The notes beneath the pieces are model-generated. The model worked only from the letters and a program-made list of their open reading frames with translations. It had not been told where the DNA came from and ran no database searches. From assembly GCF_034661175.1 (NCBI RefSeq), contig NZ_CP141058.1, positions 2,542,001 through 2,606,000 of the forward strand: a stretch of 64,000 bases of DNA, given 5' to 3'. Origin of the DNA: Nocardioides renjunii. Its GTDB lineage: Bacteria > Actinomycetota > Actinomycetes > Propionibacteriales > Nocardioidaceae. Below, in pieces: positions 1 through 12,127 of this stretch. The translations under genes were made by a program, and so were the position numbers. The stretch's first letter is position 1. Every line of letters begins with the position of its first letter.

Positions 1-1
1 C

Positions 2-1083
2 GCCGGGGTGTCCATCTGGCTCGACGACCTGTCCCGCGAGCGCCTCGAGACCGGCAACCTCGCCGACCTCGTCCAGAACCGGCACGTCGTCGGCGTGACG
101 TCCAACCCGGCGATCTTCCAGTCGGCGCTGGCAAAGGGCGAGCGCTACGACGCCCAGGTCCGGGAGCTGGCGGCGCAGGACGCCGACGTCGACAAGGCGA
201 CCCTCGTCATCACCACCGACGACGTGCGTGAGGCCTGCAAGGGCATGCGCCCGGTCTTCGACGCCACCGACGGCGTCGACGGCCGCGTCTCCATCGAGGT
301 CTCCCCCGGTCTCGCCCACGACACGGGCGAGACCGTCACCGAGGCGGCGATCCTCCACAAGACCGTCGGCGAGCCCAACGTGATGATCAAGATCCCGGGG
401 ACGAAGGAGGGCTGGCCCGCGATCACGGAGACCCTCGCGGCCGGCATCTCGGTCAACGTGACCCTCATCTTCGGGCTCGAGCAGTACCGCAACGTGATGG
501 AGGCATACGTCACCGGTCTGGAACGGGCGTCCGACAACGGCCATGACCTGAGCGGCATCCACTCGGTCGCGTCGTTCTTCGTCTCCCGCGTCGACTCGGA
601 GATCGACAAGCGCCTCGAGGCGACGACCGGGGGCCCGGGCACCGACCCGGCGCTGCGGGGCAAGGCCGGCGTCGCCAACGCCCGCCTGGCCTTCCAGATG
701 TACGAGGACTTCTTCCAGGGCGAGCGCTGGGCCGCGCTCGAGGCCAAGGGCGCGCGCAAGCAGCGGCCGCTGTGGGCCTCCACCGGCGTGAAGAACCCGG
801 ACTACGACGACACCATGTACGTCGTCGACCTGGTCGCCGCCGACACCGTCAACACGATGCCCGAGAAGACCCTCGACGCGGTCGCCGACCACGGCGAGGT
901 GCGCGGTGACCGCATCCGGCCGTTCTACGACGACGCCGCCGCTCACATGCAGGCGCTGGCCGACGCCGGCATCGACTACGACGACGTCATCAAGGCCCTC
1001 ATCAAGGAGGGCGTCGACAAGTTCGTCGTCGCCTGGGACGAGCTGCAGGAGACCCTCGCCGCGTCGCTCGAGGCCGCGCGGGC

Positions 1084-1087
<4 letters not shown>
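2..1087 (+). CDS. tal: Transaldolase (5' end cut by window edge)
   Basis: Transaldolase transfers a dihydroxyacetone unit between sedoheptulose 7-phosphate and glyceraldehyde 3-phosphate in the cytosolic non-oxidative pentose phosphate pathway. The frame is open to the first base and reads [10 protein letters not shown], so the true start lies upstream of the window. The Schiff-base lysine segment [13 protein letters not shown] and the downstream ASTGVKNP segment are both present. The length (about 361 codons here) fits the longer actinobacterial form. The stop overlaps the pgi start (ATGA), so it opens a tight tal-pgi-zwf-opcA-pgl operon. The family call is secure; only the N-terminus is missing. 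Confidence 0.97.
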
Positions 1088-2747
<1,660 letters not shown>

Positions 2748-2748
<1 letters not shown>

Positions 2749-4295
2749 TGGCCTCCACACCCCGCCCCAACCCGCTGCGCGACCCGCAGGACCGCCGGCT
2801 GCCGCGCATCGCCGGGCCGTCGAGCCTGGTGCTGTTCGGCGTGACCGGCGACCTGTCGCGCAAGAAGGTCATGCCGGCCATCTACGACCTGGCCAACCGC
2901 GGGCTGCTGCCGCCCGGCTTCTCGCTGGTCGGGTTCGCGCGGCGCGACTGGGAGGACCAGGACTTCGCGCAGATCGTCTACGACGCGGTCAAGGCCAACG
3001 CGCGTACGCCGTTCCGCGAGGAGGTGTGGCGCCAGCTCTCGGAGGGCTTCCGCTTCGTGTCGGGCAACTTCGACGACGACGAGGCGTTCGATACCCTGCG
3101 CCGCACCATGCACGAGCTCGAGGAGGTCCGCGGCACCGGCGGCAACACCGCCTTCTACCTGGCCATCCCGCCGTCGTTCTTCGGCGTCGTGGTCGACCAG
3201 CTCAAGGAGCACGGCCTCGCCGAGCAGGCCGCCGACGCCGACGGCGTGCAGCCGTGGCGACGCGTCGTGGTCGAGAAGCCGTTCGGCCACGACCTCGAGT
3301 CGGCGCGCGAGCTCAACGCCGTGCTCGACGGCGTCTTCCCTCCCGAGTCGGTCTTCCGCATCGACCACTACCTCGGCAAGGAGACGGTGCAGAACATCCT
3401 GGCGATGCGCTTCGCCAACAACATGTTCGAGCCGATCTGGAACGCCAACTACGTCGACCACGTGCAGATCACGATGGCCGAGGACATCGGCATCGGCGGC
3501 CGGGCCGGCTACTACGACGGCATCGGCGCCGCCCGTGACGTCATCCAGAACCACCTGCTGCAGCTGATGGCACTGGTGGCGATGGAGGAGCCGACGTCGT
3601 TCGACGCCGAGAGCCTGCGGCTGGAGAAGCAGAAGGTCCTCTCCTCCGTCGTGCTGCCCTCGCGGCTGGACATCACCACGGCCCGCGGGCAGTACAGCCC
3701 CGGCTGGCAGGGCGGCGAGAAGGTGATCGGCTTCCTCGAGGAGGAGGGCATCCGTCGCACGTCCAGGACCGAGACCTTCGCCGCCATCACGCTGCACGTC
3801 GACACCCGGCGGTGGGCCGGCGTGCCGTTCTACCTCCGCACCGGCAAGCGCCTCGGCCGCCGGGTCACCGAGGTGGCCGTGGTCTTCAAGAGGGCGCCGC
3901 ACCTGCCGTTCAACGCGACGTCGACCGAGGAGCTCACGCAGAACGCCCTGGTGATCCGCGTGCAGCCCGACGAGGGCCTGACGATGCGCTTCGGCTCCAA
4001 GGTCCCCGGCACGGCGATGGAGATCCGCGACGTCAACATGGACTTCGCCTACGGCGGTTCCTTCACCGAGGCGAGCGCCGAGGCCTACGAGCGCCTGATC
4101 CTCGACGTGCTGCTCGGCGACCCGCCGCTGTTCCCGCGCCACGAGGAGGTCGAGCTGTCCTGGAAGATCCTCGACCCGATCCTCGAGCACTGGGCCCGCA
4201 AGGGGAAGCCGGAGGCCTACCCGTCCGGCACCTGGGGGCCGGAGTCGGCCGACAAGATGCTCGCCCGCGAAGGACGCACCTGGAGAAGGCCATGA
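2748..4295 (+). CDS. zwf: Glucose-6-phosphate 1-dehydrogenase
   Basis: This is the first enzyme of the oxidative pentose phosphate pathway; it oxidises glucose 6-phosphate to 6-phosphogluconolactone with NADP+. The 515-residue product has the Rossmann motif FGVTGDLSRKKVMPAIYDL near the N-terminus and the substrate-binding/catalytic segment RIDHYLGKETVQNI. I chose the ATG at 2748 because it overlaps the pgi stop and gives the expected MAST...LVLFG N-terminus; the frame stays open far upstream but does not look coding there. It overlaps opcA by four bases, the partner needed for G6PDH activity in actinobacteria. Confidence 0.98.
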
Positions 4296-5209
4296 CGATG
4301 TTCGAGCTGCAGAACACCACCTCGTCCAAGATCGCCGCGGAGTTCGTACGCGCCCGCACCCGTGCCGGGTCCCCGGCGATGGGCATGGTGATGACGCTGA
4401 TCATCGTCGTGCCCGACGAGGACGCCGAGGCCGCGATGCAAGCCGCCCAGCGGGCCTCGCGCGAGCACCCGGCCCGCGTGCTGGGCATCATCCTCGGCGA
4501 CGCGCGCGGCAAGCCCCAGGTCGACGCGACCGTCGGCACCGGCGGTGGCTGGGGCGGCGAGACCGCGCTCATCCGGTTGCGCGGCGAGGTGGTGCGCTAC
4601 GCCGAGTCCGTGGTGCTGCCGCTGCTGCTGCCGGACTCCCCCGTGGCGATCTGGTGGCCCACCGAGCCGCCCGACGACCCGGCCGACGACCCGCTGGGGG
4701 CGCTGGCGCGGCGACGCATCACCGACTCGGCGGCTGCCACCCGTGGCAAGTCCTCGGTCATGCACCGCCAGTGCCAGTCCTACGCGCCCGGCAACACCGA
4801 CCTCAGCTGGACGCGCCTCACGCCGTGGCGGGCGCTGCTCGCCGCGGCCCTCGACCAGCACCCGGTCAAGGTGGCGCGCGCCTCGGTCTCGGCCGAGCGG
4901 ATCAGCCCGAGCGCCGACCTGCTCGTGGCCTGGCTCAACGACCGCCTGCGCGTGCCGGTGGAGCGGCACACCTCCGAGGGGCCGGGGATCACCCAGGTCG
5001 TGATGGACACCAAGCAGGGACCGATCACGATCACCCGCGAGGACGGCCGGCTGGCGACGTTCTCCTCCCCCGGCCGCCCGGACCGCCCGGTGGCCCTCAA
5101 GCGCCGGGAGGTGCCCGCGCTGCTCAGCGAGGAGCTGCGCCGTCTCGACGAGGACGACGTCTACGCCGCCACCGCCCGCCGGCTCGTCGCGCTCGAGAAG
5201 GAGTCCTGA
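4292..5209 (+). CDS. opcA: Glucose-6-phosphate dehydrogenase assembly protein OpcA
   Basis: OpcA is an allosteric or assembly factor for Zwf in cyanobacteria and actinobacteria. The 305-residue product begins MTMFELQNTTSSKIAAEF and contains the typical LLLPDSPVAIWWPTEPP segment. The start overlaps the zwf stop (ATGA). An internal ATG two codons later is also possible. Its place between zwf and pgl is the standard actinobacterial order and supports the call strongly. Confidence 0.96.
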   Translation: MTMFELQNTTSSKIAAEFVRARTRAGSPAMGMVMTLIIVVPDEDAEAAMQAAQRASREHPARVLGIILGDARGKPQVDATVGTGGGWGGETALIRLRGEVVRYAESVVLPLLLPDSPVAIWWPTEPPDDPADDPLGALARRRITDSAAATRGKSSVMHRQCQSYAPGNTDLSWTRLTPWRALLAAALDQHPVKVARASVSAERISPSADLLVAWLNDRLRVPVERHTSEGPGITQVVMDTKQGPITITREDGRLATFSSPGRPDRPVALKRREVPALLSEELRRLDEDDVYAATARRLVALEKES

Positions 5210-5213
5210 CCGC

Positions 5214-5957
5214 ATGACCGACGCCCCCCGGGTCAGCCGGCACCAGGACGCCGACGTCCTCGTCGGCGACGTGGCCTCGGCCCTCCTCGACCGGATCGAG
5301 ACCGCGCAGGCGCGCGGCGACGTCCCGCACGTCGCGCTCACGGGCGGCTCGATCGCCGAGTCGCTGCACCGCGAGCTCGCGCGGCGCGCCCCGGACTCGT
5401 CGGTGGACTGGTCGCGCGTGGAGTTCTGGTGGGGTGACGAGCGGTTCGTGACCGCCGACTCGCCCGACCGCAACGCGCTCCCGGCCCGCAGCGAGTTCCT
5501 CGACGTCGTCGGCGTCGACCCTGCGCACGTGCACGAGGTGCCGTCGAGCGACCAGGTCGCCACCGCCGAGGAGTCGGCCGCGGCCTACGCCGAGACGCTA
5601 CGGGCCCGCGGCGTCGAGTCGTTCGAGGTGATGATCCTCGGGCTCGGGCCCGACGGGCACTGCGCGTCGCTCTTCCCCGGCCACCCGGGCCTCGCGGTGT
5701 CGGGCGTCGCCGTGACGGCCGTCCACGACTCCCCCAAGCCGCCGCCCGACCGCGTGACCCTGACCTTCGAGGCGCTCAACCGCGCCCGATCGGTCTGGTT
5801 CATCGCCAGCGGCGAGGGCAAGGCCGAGGCCGTCGCCCGCGCCCTGGCCGACGAGGGATCGGTCGAGGAGACCCCCGCGCGGGGGGTCCGCGGGCACGAG
5901 ACGGTCTGGTGGCTCGACGAACCCGCCGCCTCCGCCCTCCCCACCCTCCCCGCCTGA
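5214..5957 (+). CDS. pgl: 6-phosphogluconolactonase
   Basis: This enzyme hydrolyses 6-phosphogluconolactone, the product of Zwf, to 6-phosphogluconate. The 247-residue protein has the family features VALTGGSIAESLH (about residues 43-55), VEFWWGDERFV and the GLGPDGHCASLFPGH active-site stretch. It starts four bases after the opcA stop and closes the pentose phosphate operon. Its TGA is also the first three bases of the left hairpin-repeat array. Confidence 0.97.
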   Translation: MTDAPRVSRHQDADVLVGDVASALLDRIETAQARGDVPHVALTGGSIAESLHRELARRAPDSSVDWSRVEFWWGDERFVTADSPDRNALPARSEFLDVVGVDPAHVHEVPSSDQVATAEESAAAYAETLRARGVESFEVMILGLGPDGHCASLFPGHPGLAVSGVAVTAVHDSPKPPPDRVTLTFEALNRARSVWFIASGEGKAEAVARALADEGSVEETPARGVRGHETVWWLDEPAASALPTLPA

Positions 5958-5966
5958 ACTACACGT

Positions 5967-6052
5967 GACCGGGCACTTCGTGCCCGTCCTGCGCACCGAC
6001 CGGGCACTTCGTGCCCGTCCTGCGCACCGACCGGGCACTTCGTGCCCGTCCG
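5967..6052 (+). repeat. Tandem 31-bp hairpin repeats, left arm of an inverted pair
   Basis: About 2.7 head-to-tail copies of a 31-bp unit start at 5967, 5998 and 6029. Each contains the hairpin CGGGCAC-TTC-GTGCCCG. It lies between the convergent pgl and the 6054-7028 gene, where it could act as a bidirectional terminator. The same sequence recurs inverted at 7093-7153. No unique spacers are present, so it is not CRISPR. Confidence 0.85.
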
Positions 6053-6053
6053 G

Positions 6054-7028
6054 TCAGCGTGAGAGGTCGATGTACGTCGGTCGGCGGGCCGCCGCGGCTT
6101 CGTGGCCCGCGCGCAGCCGGTCGCTGGCCGCGAGCTCGCGACCGTAGACGTCGTCCTTCGTGAACACGTCCATGTGCCACCCGCGCGCGTCGCGCAGCCA
6201 GTCGAGCCGGGCCTCGTCGTGCTCGCTCACCTCGTCGCCGTGGTAGGCCTCGCCGTAGTACTCCGCGCCGTAGCGGACGCCGGCGTCGCCGACGTCGATG
6301 CGGAACCTCGGGACGCCGGCGTCGTCCTCCACCCAGACCTGCGTCTCGGGCGGCGGGAGGTCGGCGTCGTACCAGTGCAGTCGCAGCGCGCTCTCCGGCG
6401 GAGACTCCGCGCCCGTGTCACCGAGCGGGGCGAGGGTCCGGAGCTGGCGGATGCCGCGGTGCCCGGCGAACCTGGGCACCTCGCTGAGGAGCAGCCGGTG
6501 GTCGAGCCCGAGTCGCAAGAAGCCGTCGACGGCGGCGAGGGCGTCAAAGCGCCAGAGCAGGCGGCCGAGGTCGCACGCGGTCCTAAGCGGCGTCGTGACG
6601 GCGAGGGCGCCGATCTGGTCGAGGTCGCGGGTGGTGAGCTCACGGATGCCGCTCGCGACGCCCGGTCGGCGCATCCGGCTGCCCGACCGGCTGAAGACGT
6701 CGAGCACCGGCATCTCGTGGATCGCCGAACGAGGCAGCGCGTCGACACCGTGCAGCCATGCCGCGGTGCGGTCGACGACGACCGCGTGCTCGGGGACGAC
6801 CAGCTCGAGCGCGGCGACGCGGAGTCGGAGGGAGTCCGGCACGGCGGCGGCCACGAAGACGCCACGCAGCACCGGTCGCAGCAGGCCGCGCTCGACCAGG
6901 CGTCGCCGCAGGCTCTCACGGACCCCGAGACGGGTCGCCTCAGCGGCCGAGAGGGGACGGTCCAGCGGGATCGGCGCGTCGACGCCCAGCGCCTCGACGT
7001 CGCGACACCAGGCGGGCATGACGTGCAT
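6054..7028 (-). CDS. AbiEi-like/DUF559-type hypothetical protein
   Basis: The 324-residue protein resembles the actinobacterial group with a winged-helix AbiEi-antitoxin-like N-terminal half and a small nuclease-like C-terminal domain. The C-terminal part (about residues 240-310) reads FRIDVGDAGVRYGAEYYGE and then ARLDWLRDARGWHMDVFTKDD. The first resembles the D...ExY/K core of PD-(D/E)XK or DUF559 domains. No toxin partner is adjacent. An alternative ATG lies three codons in. The gene sits alone between two inverted hairpin-repeat arrays and interrupts an otherwise core-gene region, suggesting an accessory insertion. Nuclease activity is inference. Confidence 0.72.
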   Translation of the reverse strand: MHVMPAWCRDVEALGVDAPIPLDRPLSAAEATRLGVRESLRRRLVERGLLRPVLRGVFVAAAVPDSLRLRVAALELVVPEHAVVVDRTAAWLHGVDALPRSAIHEMPVLDVFSRSGSRMRRPGVASGIRELTTRDLDQIGALAVTTPLRTACDLGRLLWRFDALAAVDGFLRLGLDHRLLLSEVPRFAGHRGIRQLRTLAPLGDTGAESPPESALRLHWYDADLPPPETQVWVEDDAGVPRFRIDVGDAGVRYGAEYYGEAYHGDEVSEHDEARLDWLRDARGWHMDVFTKDDVYGRELAASDRLRAGHEAAAARRPTYIDLSR

Positions 7029-7092
7029 CCGGCCAGCGTGCCGCCTGCCGGCGGAGGACGTCGTACGTCATCCACAGCGGCAGGCCCGGACC

Positions 7093-7153
7093 GGCACGAA
7101 GTGCCCGGTCGGCACGCAGGACGGGCACGAAGTGCCCGGTCACGTGAAGTTCA
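7093..7153 (-). repeat. Hairpin repeat array, right arm of the inverted pair
   Basis: Two copies of the CGGGCAC-TTC-GTGCCCG type hairpin (the outer one imperfect) lie in inverted orientation to the array at 5967-6052. Read from the outer edge inward, the two arms match over roughly 60 bases with about four mismatches, starting exactly at the TGA stop of rbpA on this side and of pgl on the other. It may terminate the rbpA transcript. Confidence 0.82.
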
Positions 7154-7510
7154 GAAGATGATCTCGCCGGCCTTGCGGCGGCTGCGCAGGAGGGCGACGG
7201 CCTCGTCGAGGATGTCGGCCGCCTCGGTCTCGCTGCGACGCTCCTTCACGTAGGCGAGGTGCGTCTTGTAGGGCTCGATCTTCGGCGCCGGGGGCGGGTT
7301 CTCGGAGTCGAGGCTCGCCGGCAGGCCGCACTTGGGGCAGTCCCACGAGTCGGGCGCGGCGGCCTCGATCGCGAAGGTGACCACCGAGCGGTGGTCGTGG
7401 CTGCAGAAGTAGGTCACCGTCTGCCGGGGCGCCGCCTCTCCACGCTCGGCCTCCCCCATCGGTCCGGCGCCGACCCGACTACCGCGGATCGCGTTTCCAC
7501 CACCAGCCAC
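7151..7510 (-). CDS. rbpA: RNA polymerase-binding protein RbpA
   Basis: RbpA is an actinobacteria-specific transcription factor that binds the principal sigma factor and stabilises open complexes. The 119-residue product has the zinc-binding region YFCSHDHRS...WDCPKCG and the conserved C-terminal sigma-interacting part ending in RSRRKAGEIIF. The start is GTG at 7510, preceded by AAGGAG at good spacing. It is 60 bases downstream of secG and co-oriented with it. The extra N-terminal 25 or so residues are typical of the long annotated form. Confidence 0.95.
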   Translation of the reverse strand: MAGGGNAIRGSRVGAGPMGEAERGEAAPRQTVTYFCSHDHRSVVTFAIEAAAPDSWDCPKCGLPASLDSENPPPAPKIEPYKTHLAYVKERRSETEAADILDEAVALLRSRRKAGEIIF

Positions 7511-7570
7511 GACAACTCCTTCGCCAGAACCTTGGGACAGACAGAGACAGGGACAGTGCGGGGCGGACGA

Positions 7571-7810
7571 TCAGGCGCCGCTGTAGGCCTTGAGCAGGCC
7601 CAGGGCGACGATGCAGGCGAACCAGATGACGCCGACGCCGATCGTGAAGCGGTCGAGGTTGCGCTCCGCCACCGAGGATCCGCCCAGGCTGCTGGAGACG
7701 CCGCCGCCGAACATGTCGGACAGGCCACCACCGCGGCCCTTGTGGAGCAGCACCAGCAGGATCATGATCGCGCTGGTGATGACCAGCAGGACGGTGAAGA
7801 GCGGAATCAC
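7571..7810 (-). CDS. secG: Preprotein translocase subunit SecG
   Basis: SecG is the small membrane subunit of the SecYEG channel. The 79-residue product has two hydrophobic segments (about residues 1-22 and 55-75) separated by a Gly/Ser-rich cytoplasmic loop GGGLSDMFGGGVSSSLGG, as expected. It lies 43 bases downstream of tpiA in the conserved gap-pgk-tpiA-secG order. Confidence 0.96.
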   Translation of the reverse strand: MIPLFTVLLVITSAIMILLVLLHKGRGGGLSDMFGGGVSSSLGGSSVAERNLDRFTIGVGVIWFACIVALGLLKAYSGA

Positions 7811-7853
7811 GAGCGGAATCCTACGTCACGCCGTCGGGATCCGCTGAGGGGCC

Positions 7854-8657
7854 TCACAGCACCGGCATGTCGTAGAAGCGGCAGATGCCGCCGAACTCGT
7901 CGACCTGCAGGCTCGCGCCGCCGACGAGACACCCGTCGACGTCCGACTTGTCCATGATGCCGCCCACGTTGGCGGCCTTGACCGAGCCGCCGTAGAGGAT
8001 CCGCAGGCCGTCGGCCGCGGCGTCGCCGTGCACCTCGCGCACCCGCCCACGGATGGCCGCACAGACCTCCTGCGCGTCGTCGGGCGTCGCCACCTCGCCG
8101 GTGCCGATGGCCCACACGGGCTCGTAGGCGACCACGAGACCGGCCACCTGCTCGGCGGTGAACCCGTCGAGCGAGCCGTCGACCTGCGTGAGCGTGAACG
8201 GCACGTGCTCGCCGGCCTGGCGCACGTCGAGGCCCTCGCCCACGCACACGATCGGCGTCATCCCGGCCGCCAGCGACTTGTGCGCCTTGGCGTTGACCAG
8301 CTCATCGCTCTCGTGGTGGTACATCCGGCGCTCTGAGTGGCCGACCACGACGTAGGAGCAGCCGAGCTTGGCCAGCATCGCGGCGGAGACCTCCCCGGTG
8401 TAGGCGCCGTTGTCGTGGACCGACACGTCCTGCGCGCCGTAGCGGATCGACAGCCGGTCGCCGTCCACGAGCGTCTGCACCGAGCGGAGGTCGGTGAAGG
8501 GCGGCACGACGACGACCTCGACCTTGCCGAAGTCGTGGCGCTTGTCCGCCAGCGTCCAGGCGAGCTTCTGGACCAGCACCACCGCTTCCTGGTGGGTCAG
8601 GTTCATCTTCCAGTTGCCCGCCATCAGCGGGGTCCGGGTGTTCTTCGTGCCAGCCAC
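7854..8657 (-). CDS. tpiA: Triosephosphate isomerase
   Basis: This enzyme interconverts dihydroxyacetone phosphate and glyceraldehyde 3-phosphate. The 267-residue product has LMAGNWKMN, the catalytic histidine in VVGHSERR and the catalytic glutamate in [11 protein letters not shown]. The frame is open further upstream, but that stretch overlaps pgk and is not TIM-like. I chose GTG at 8657, four bases after the pgk stop, giving the usual [15 protein letters not shown]-terminus. Confidence 0.97.
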   Translation of the reverse strand: MAGTKNTRTPLMAGNWKMNLTHQEAVVLVQKLAWTLADKRHDFGKVEVVVVPPFTDLRSVQTLVDGDRLSIRYGAQDVSVHDNGAYTGEVSAAMLAKLGCSYVVVGHSERRMYHHESDELVNAKAHKSLAAGMTPIVCVGEGLDVRQAGEHVPFTLTQVDGSLDGFTAEQVAGLVVAYEPVWAIGTGEVATPDDAQEVCAAIRGRVREVHGDAAADGLRILYGGSVKAANVGGIMDKSDVDGCLVGGASLQVDEFGGICRFYDMPVL

Positions 8658-8661
8658 TGCG

Positions 8662-9882
8662 TCACGCCCTCTCGAGTACTGCGATCCCGGGGAGCTCCTT
8701 GCCCTCCAGGAACTCCAGCGACGCGCCACCGCCGGTGGAGATGTGACCGAACGCGGCCTCGTCGAAGCCCAGCTGGCGCACGGCCGCGGCCGAGTCGCCG
8801 CCGCCCACGACGGACAGGCCTCCCGACGAGGTGACCTCGGTGAGCGCCTGCGCCACCGCGCGGGTGCCCTCGGCGAAGGCGGCCACCTCGAACACGCCCA
8901 TGGGGCCGTTCCAGAAGACCGTCTGCGCGTCGGACAGCGCCGCCGCGAAGGCGGCCGCGGACTCGGGCCCGATGTCGAGCCCCAGCGCGTCGGCGGGGAT
9001 CTCCGAGGCGGGTACGACGCTGGGCTGGGGCTCGCGGTCGCCCGACGGGAACGCGGTGTCGACCACGACGTCGGTCGGCAGGACGATCTCCACCCCGCGG
9101 TCCACCGCCTCGCTGAGGTAGCGGGTGCACGTGTCGAGCTGGTCCTCCTCGAGCAGGCTCTTGCCGACCTCGTGCCCCTGGGCCTTGAGGAAGGTGAACA
9201 CCATGCCGCCGCCGATGAGCAGCTTGTCGGCCTTGTCGATCAGGTTGTCGATCACGCCGAGCTTGTCGGAGACCTTCGAGCCGCCGAGGACGACGACGTA
9301 GGGGCGCTCCGGGTGCTCGGTGAGCCGGCGCAGCACCTCGACCTCGGCCGCGACCAGGCCGCCCATCGCCGACGGCAGTCGCAGCGCGACCTCGTAGACG
9401 CTGGCCTGCCGGCGGTGGACGACGCCGAAGCCGTCCGAGACGAAGGCGTCGGCCAGCTGCGCGAGCTGGTCGGCGAACGCCCCGCGCACGGAGTCGTCCT
9501 TGCTGGTCTCGCCGTCGTTGAACCGGACGTTCTCGAGCACGGCGATCCCGCCGTCCTCCAGGCCGGCCACGGTCTCGCTCGCGCTGGCCCCGACCGTGTC
9601 GGTGGCGAACGCGACCGGCCGCTCGAGCAGCTCGGAGAGCCGCGCGGCGACCGGCTCGAGGGAGTACCTCGGGTCGGGCGAGCCGTCCGGGCGGCCCAGG
9701 TGGGCGGTCACGACCACCCGGGCGCCCGCGTCGGACAGCTGCGTGATGGTCGGCACGCTCGCGCGGATCCGGCCGTCGTCGGTGATGGTGGTGCCGTCGA
9801 GGGGCACGTTGAGGTCCGAGCGGACCATCACCCGCTTGCCCCTCAGGTCACCCAGCGACTCGATGCCTGCGGTGTCGGACAT
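8662..9882 (-). CDS. pgk: Phosphoglycerate kinase
   Basis: This enzyme carries out the first ATP-forming step of glycolysis, converting 1,3-bisphosphoglycerate to 3-phosphoglycerate. The 406-residue product contains [10 protein letters not shown] near the N-terminus, [15 protein letters not shown] in the middle and the [13 protein letters not shown] nucleotide-binding loop near the C-terminus. ATG at 9882 lies five bases downstream of the gap stop. The frame remains open upstream into gap, but that part is a shadow. Confidence 0.97.
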   Translation of the reverse strand: MSDTAGIESLGDLRGKRVMVRSDLNVPLDGTTITDDGRIRASVPTITQLSDAGARVVVTAHLGRPDGSPDPRYSLEPVAARLSELLERPVAFATDTVGASASETVAGLEDGGIAVLENVRFNDGETSKDDSVRGAFADQLAQLADAFVSDGFGVVHRRQASVYEVALRLPSAMGGLVAAEVEVLRRLTEHPERPYVVVLGGSKVSDKLGVIDNLIDKADKLLIGGGMVFTFLKAQGHEVGKSLLEEDQLDTCTRYLSEAVDRGVEIVLPTDVVVDTAFPSGDREPQPSVVPASEIPADALGLDIGPESAAAFAAALSDAQTVFWNGPMGVFEVAAFAEGTRAVAQALTEVTSSGGLSVVGGGDSAAAVRQLGFDEAAFGHISTGGGASLEFLEGKELPGIAVLERA

Positions 9883-9887
9883 CGAGG

Positions 9888-11000
<1,113 letters not shown>

Positions 11001-11016
11001 CTACGGACAGGTAACT

Positions 11017-11030
11017 TTGGATCGATCCAA
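11017..11030. promoter_or_regulatory. Perfect 14-bp palindrome upstream of gap
   Basis: TTGGATCGATCCAA is a perfect 14-bp palindrome with a central CG, lying between the whiA stop and the gap start. The even spacing and central CG resemble operators of LacI-type regulators. It could instead be part of a whiA terminator, though it has no loop. The regulator is unknown. Confidence 0.4.
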
Positions 11031-11095
11031 GACCGTCACCCTCCGGTCACCCGTACGCCGCCCGGGCGACGGTCCGGCGCCGCCGGGCAGCGCGC

Positions 11096-12082
11096 TCAGG
11101 CGTCCTCGGCGAGCATCTCCGGCGTCAGGGACGCCTCGGTGTCGGGGATGCCGAGCTCCTCGGCGCGCTTGTCGGCCATCGCGAGCAGGCGGCGGATCCG
11201 CCCGGCGATCGCGTCCTTGGTGAGCACCGGGTCGTGGAGCTGGCCGAGCTCCTCGAGGGAGGCCTGCTTGTGCTCGAGCCGCAGGTGCCCGGCCTGGCGG
11301 AGGTGGTCGGGGATCTCCTCGCCGAGGATCTCCAGCGCACGGTCGACGCGGGCGCCCGCCGCGACCGCGGCCCGGGCGGACCGGCGCAGGTTGGCGTCGT
11401 CGAAGTTGGCCAGGCGGTTGGCCGTCGCGCGGACCTCGCGGCGCATCCGCCGCTCCTCCCAGGCCATCAGCGACTCGTGGGCGCCGAGGCGGGTGAGCAG
11501 CGCGCCGATGGCGTCGCCGTCGCGGATCACGACGCGGTCGACCCCGCGTACCTCGCGCGCCTTGGCGGAGATGCCGAGGCGACGGGCGACGCCCACGATC
11601 GCGAGGGCGGCCTCGGGGCCGGGGCAGGTGATCTCGAGGGAGGACGAGCGGCCCGGCTCGGTGAGCGAGCCGTGGGCGAGGAAGGCGCCCCGCCAGGCGG
11701 CCACGGCGTCGCAGCCGCCGCCGCTGACGACGGCCGGCGGCAGGCCACGCACAGGGCGGCCGCGCTGGTCGAGCAGGCCGGTCTGCCGCGCGAGCGCCTC
11801 ACCGTCCTTGGTGACCCGGACGATGTAGCGGCTGCCCTTGCGGATGCCGTTGCCCTGCACCATGACCACGTCGGAGGGGTGGCCGTAGACCTCGGAGATG
11901 TCGGTGCGCAGCCGGCGAGCGGCGGCGCCGGTGTCGAGCTCGGCCTCCACGACGATGCGGCCGCTCACGATGTGCAGTCCGCCGGCGAAGCGGAGCATCG
12001 AGGCGACCTCGGCCTTGCGGCAGCAGGTCTTGGTGATCTGGGTGGAGGCGAGCTCTGCCTTCACCTGTGCCGTCATTGCCAT
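11096..12082 (-). CDS. whiA: DNA-binding protein WhiA
   Basis: WhiA is a conserved Gram-positive transcription factor; in Streptomyces it controls sporulation-associated division with WhiB. The 328-residue product starts [26 protein letters not shown], has the degenerate LAGLIDADG-like N-terminal region and a C-terminal helix-turn-helix region ([20 protein letters not shown]...). The in-frame start 12 codons upstream was rejected because MAMTAQVK is the family N-terminus. The position after yvcK in uvrC-rapZ-yvcK-whiA is classic. Confidence 0.96.
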   Translation of the reverse strand: MAMTAQVKAELASTQITKTCCRKAEVASMLRFAGGLHIVSGRIVVEAELDTGAAARRLRTDISEVYGHPSDVVMVQGNGIRKGSRYIVRVTKDGEALARQTGLLDQRGRPVRGLPPAVVSGGGCDAVAAWRGAFLAHGSLTEPGRSSSLEITCPGPEAALAIVGVARRLGISAKAREVRGVDRVVIRDGDAIGALLTRLGAHESLMAWEERRMRREVRATANRLANFDDANLRRSARAAVAAGARVDRALEILGEEIPDHLRQAGHLRLEHKQASLEELGQLHDPVLTKDAIAGRIRRLLAMADKRAEELGIPDTEASLTPEMLAEDA

Positions 12083-12127
12083 GGGCGGAATCCTGCCATG
12101 CGGGTCAACGACCCTCACGCGCTCGGG

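Noticed and set aside
5967..6052. Possible short CRISPR array.
   Set aside because: The units are directly adjacent with no unique spacers, and the repeat is inverted again at 7093-7153; no cas genes are present.
6054..7028. A type IV toxin-antitoxin system.
   Set aside because: Only an AbiEi-like protein is present; no AbiEii nucleotidyltransferase gene lies beside it, so a complete system is not supported.
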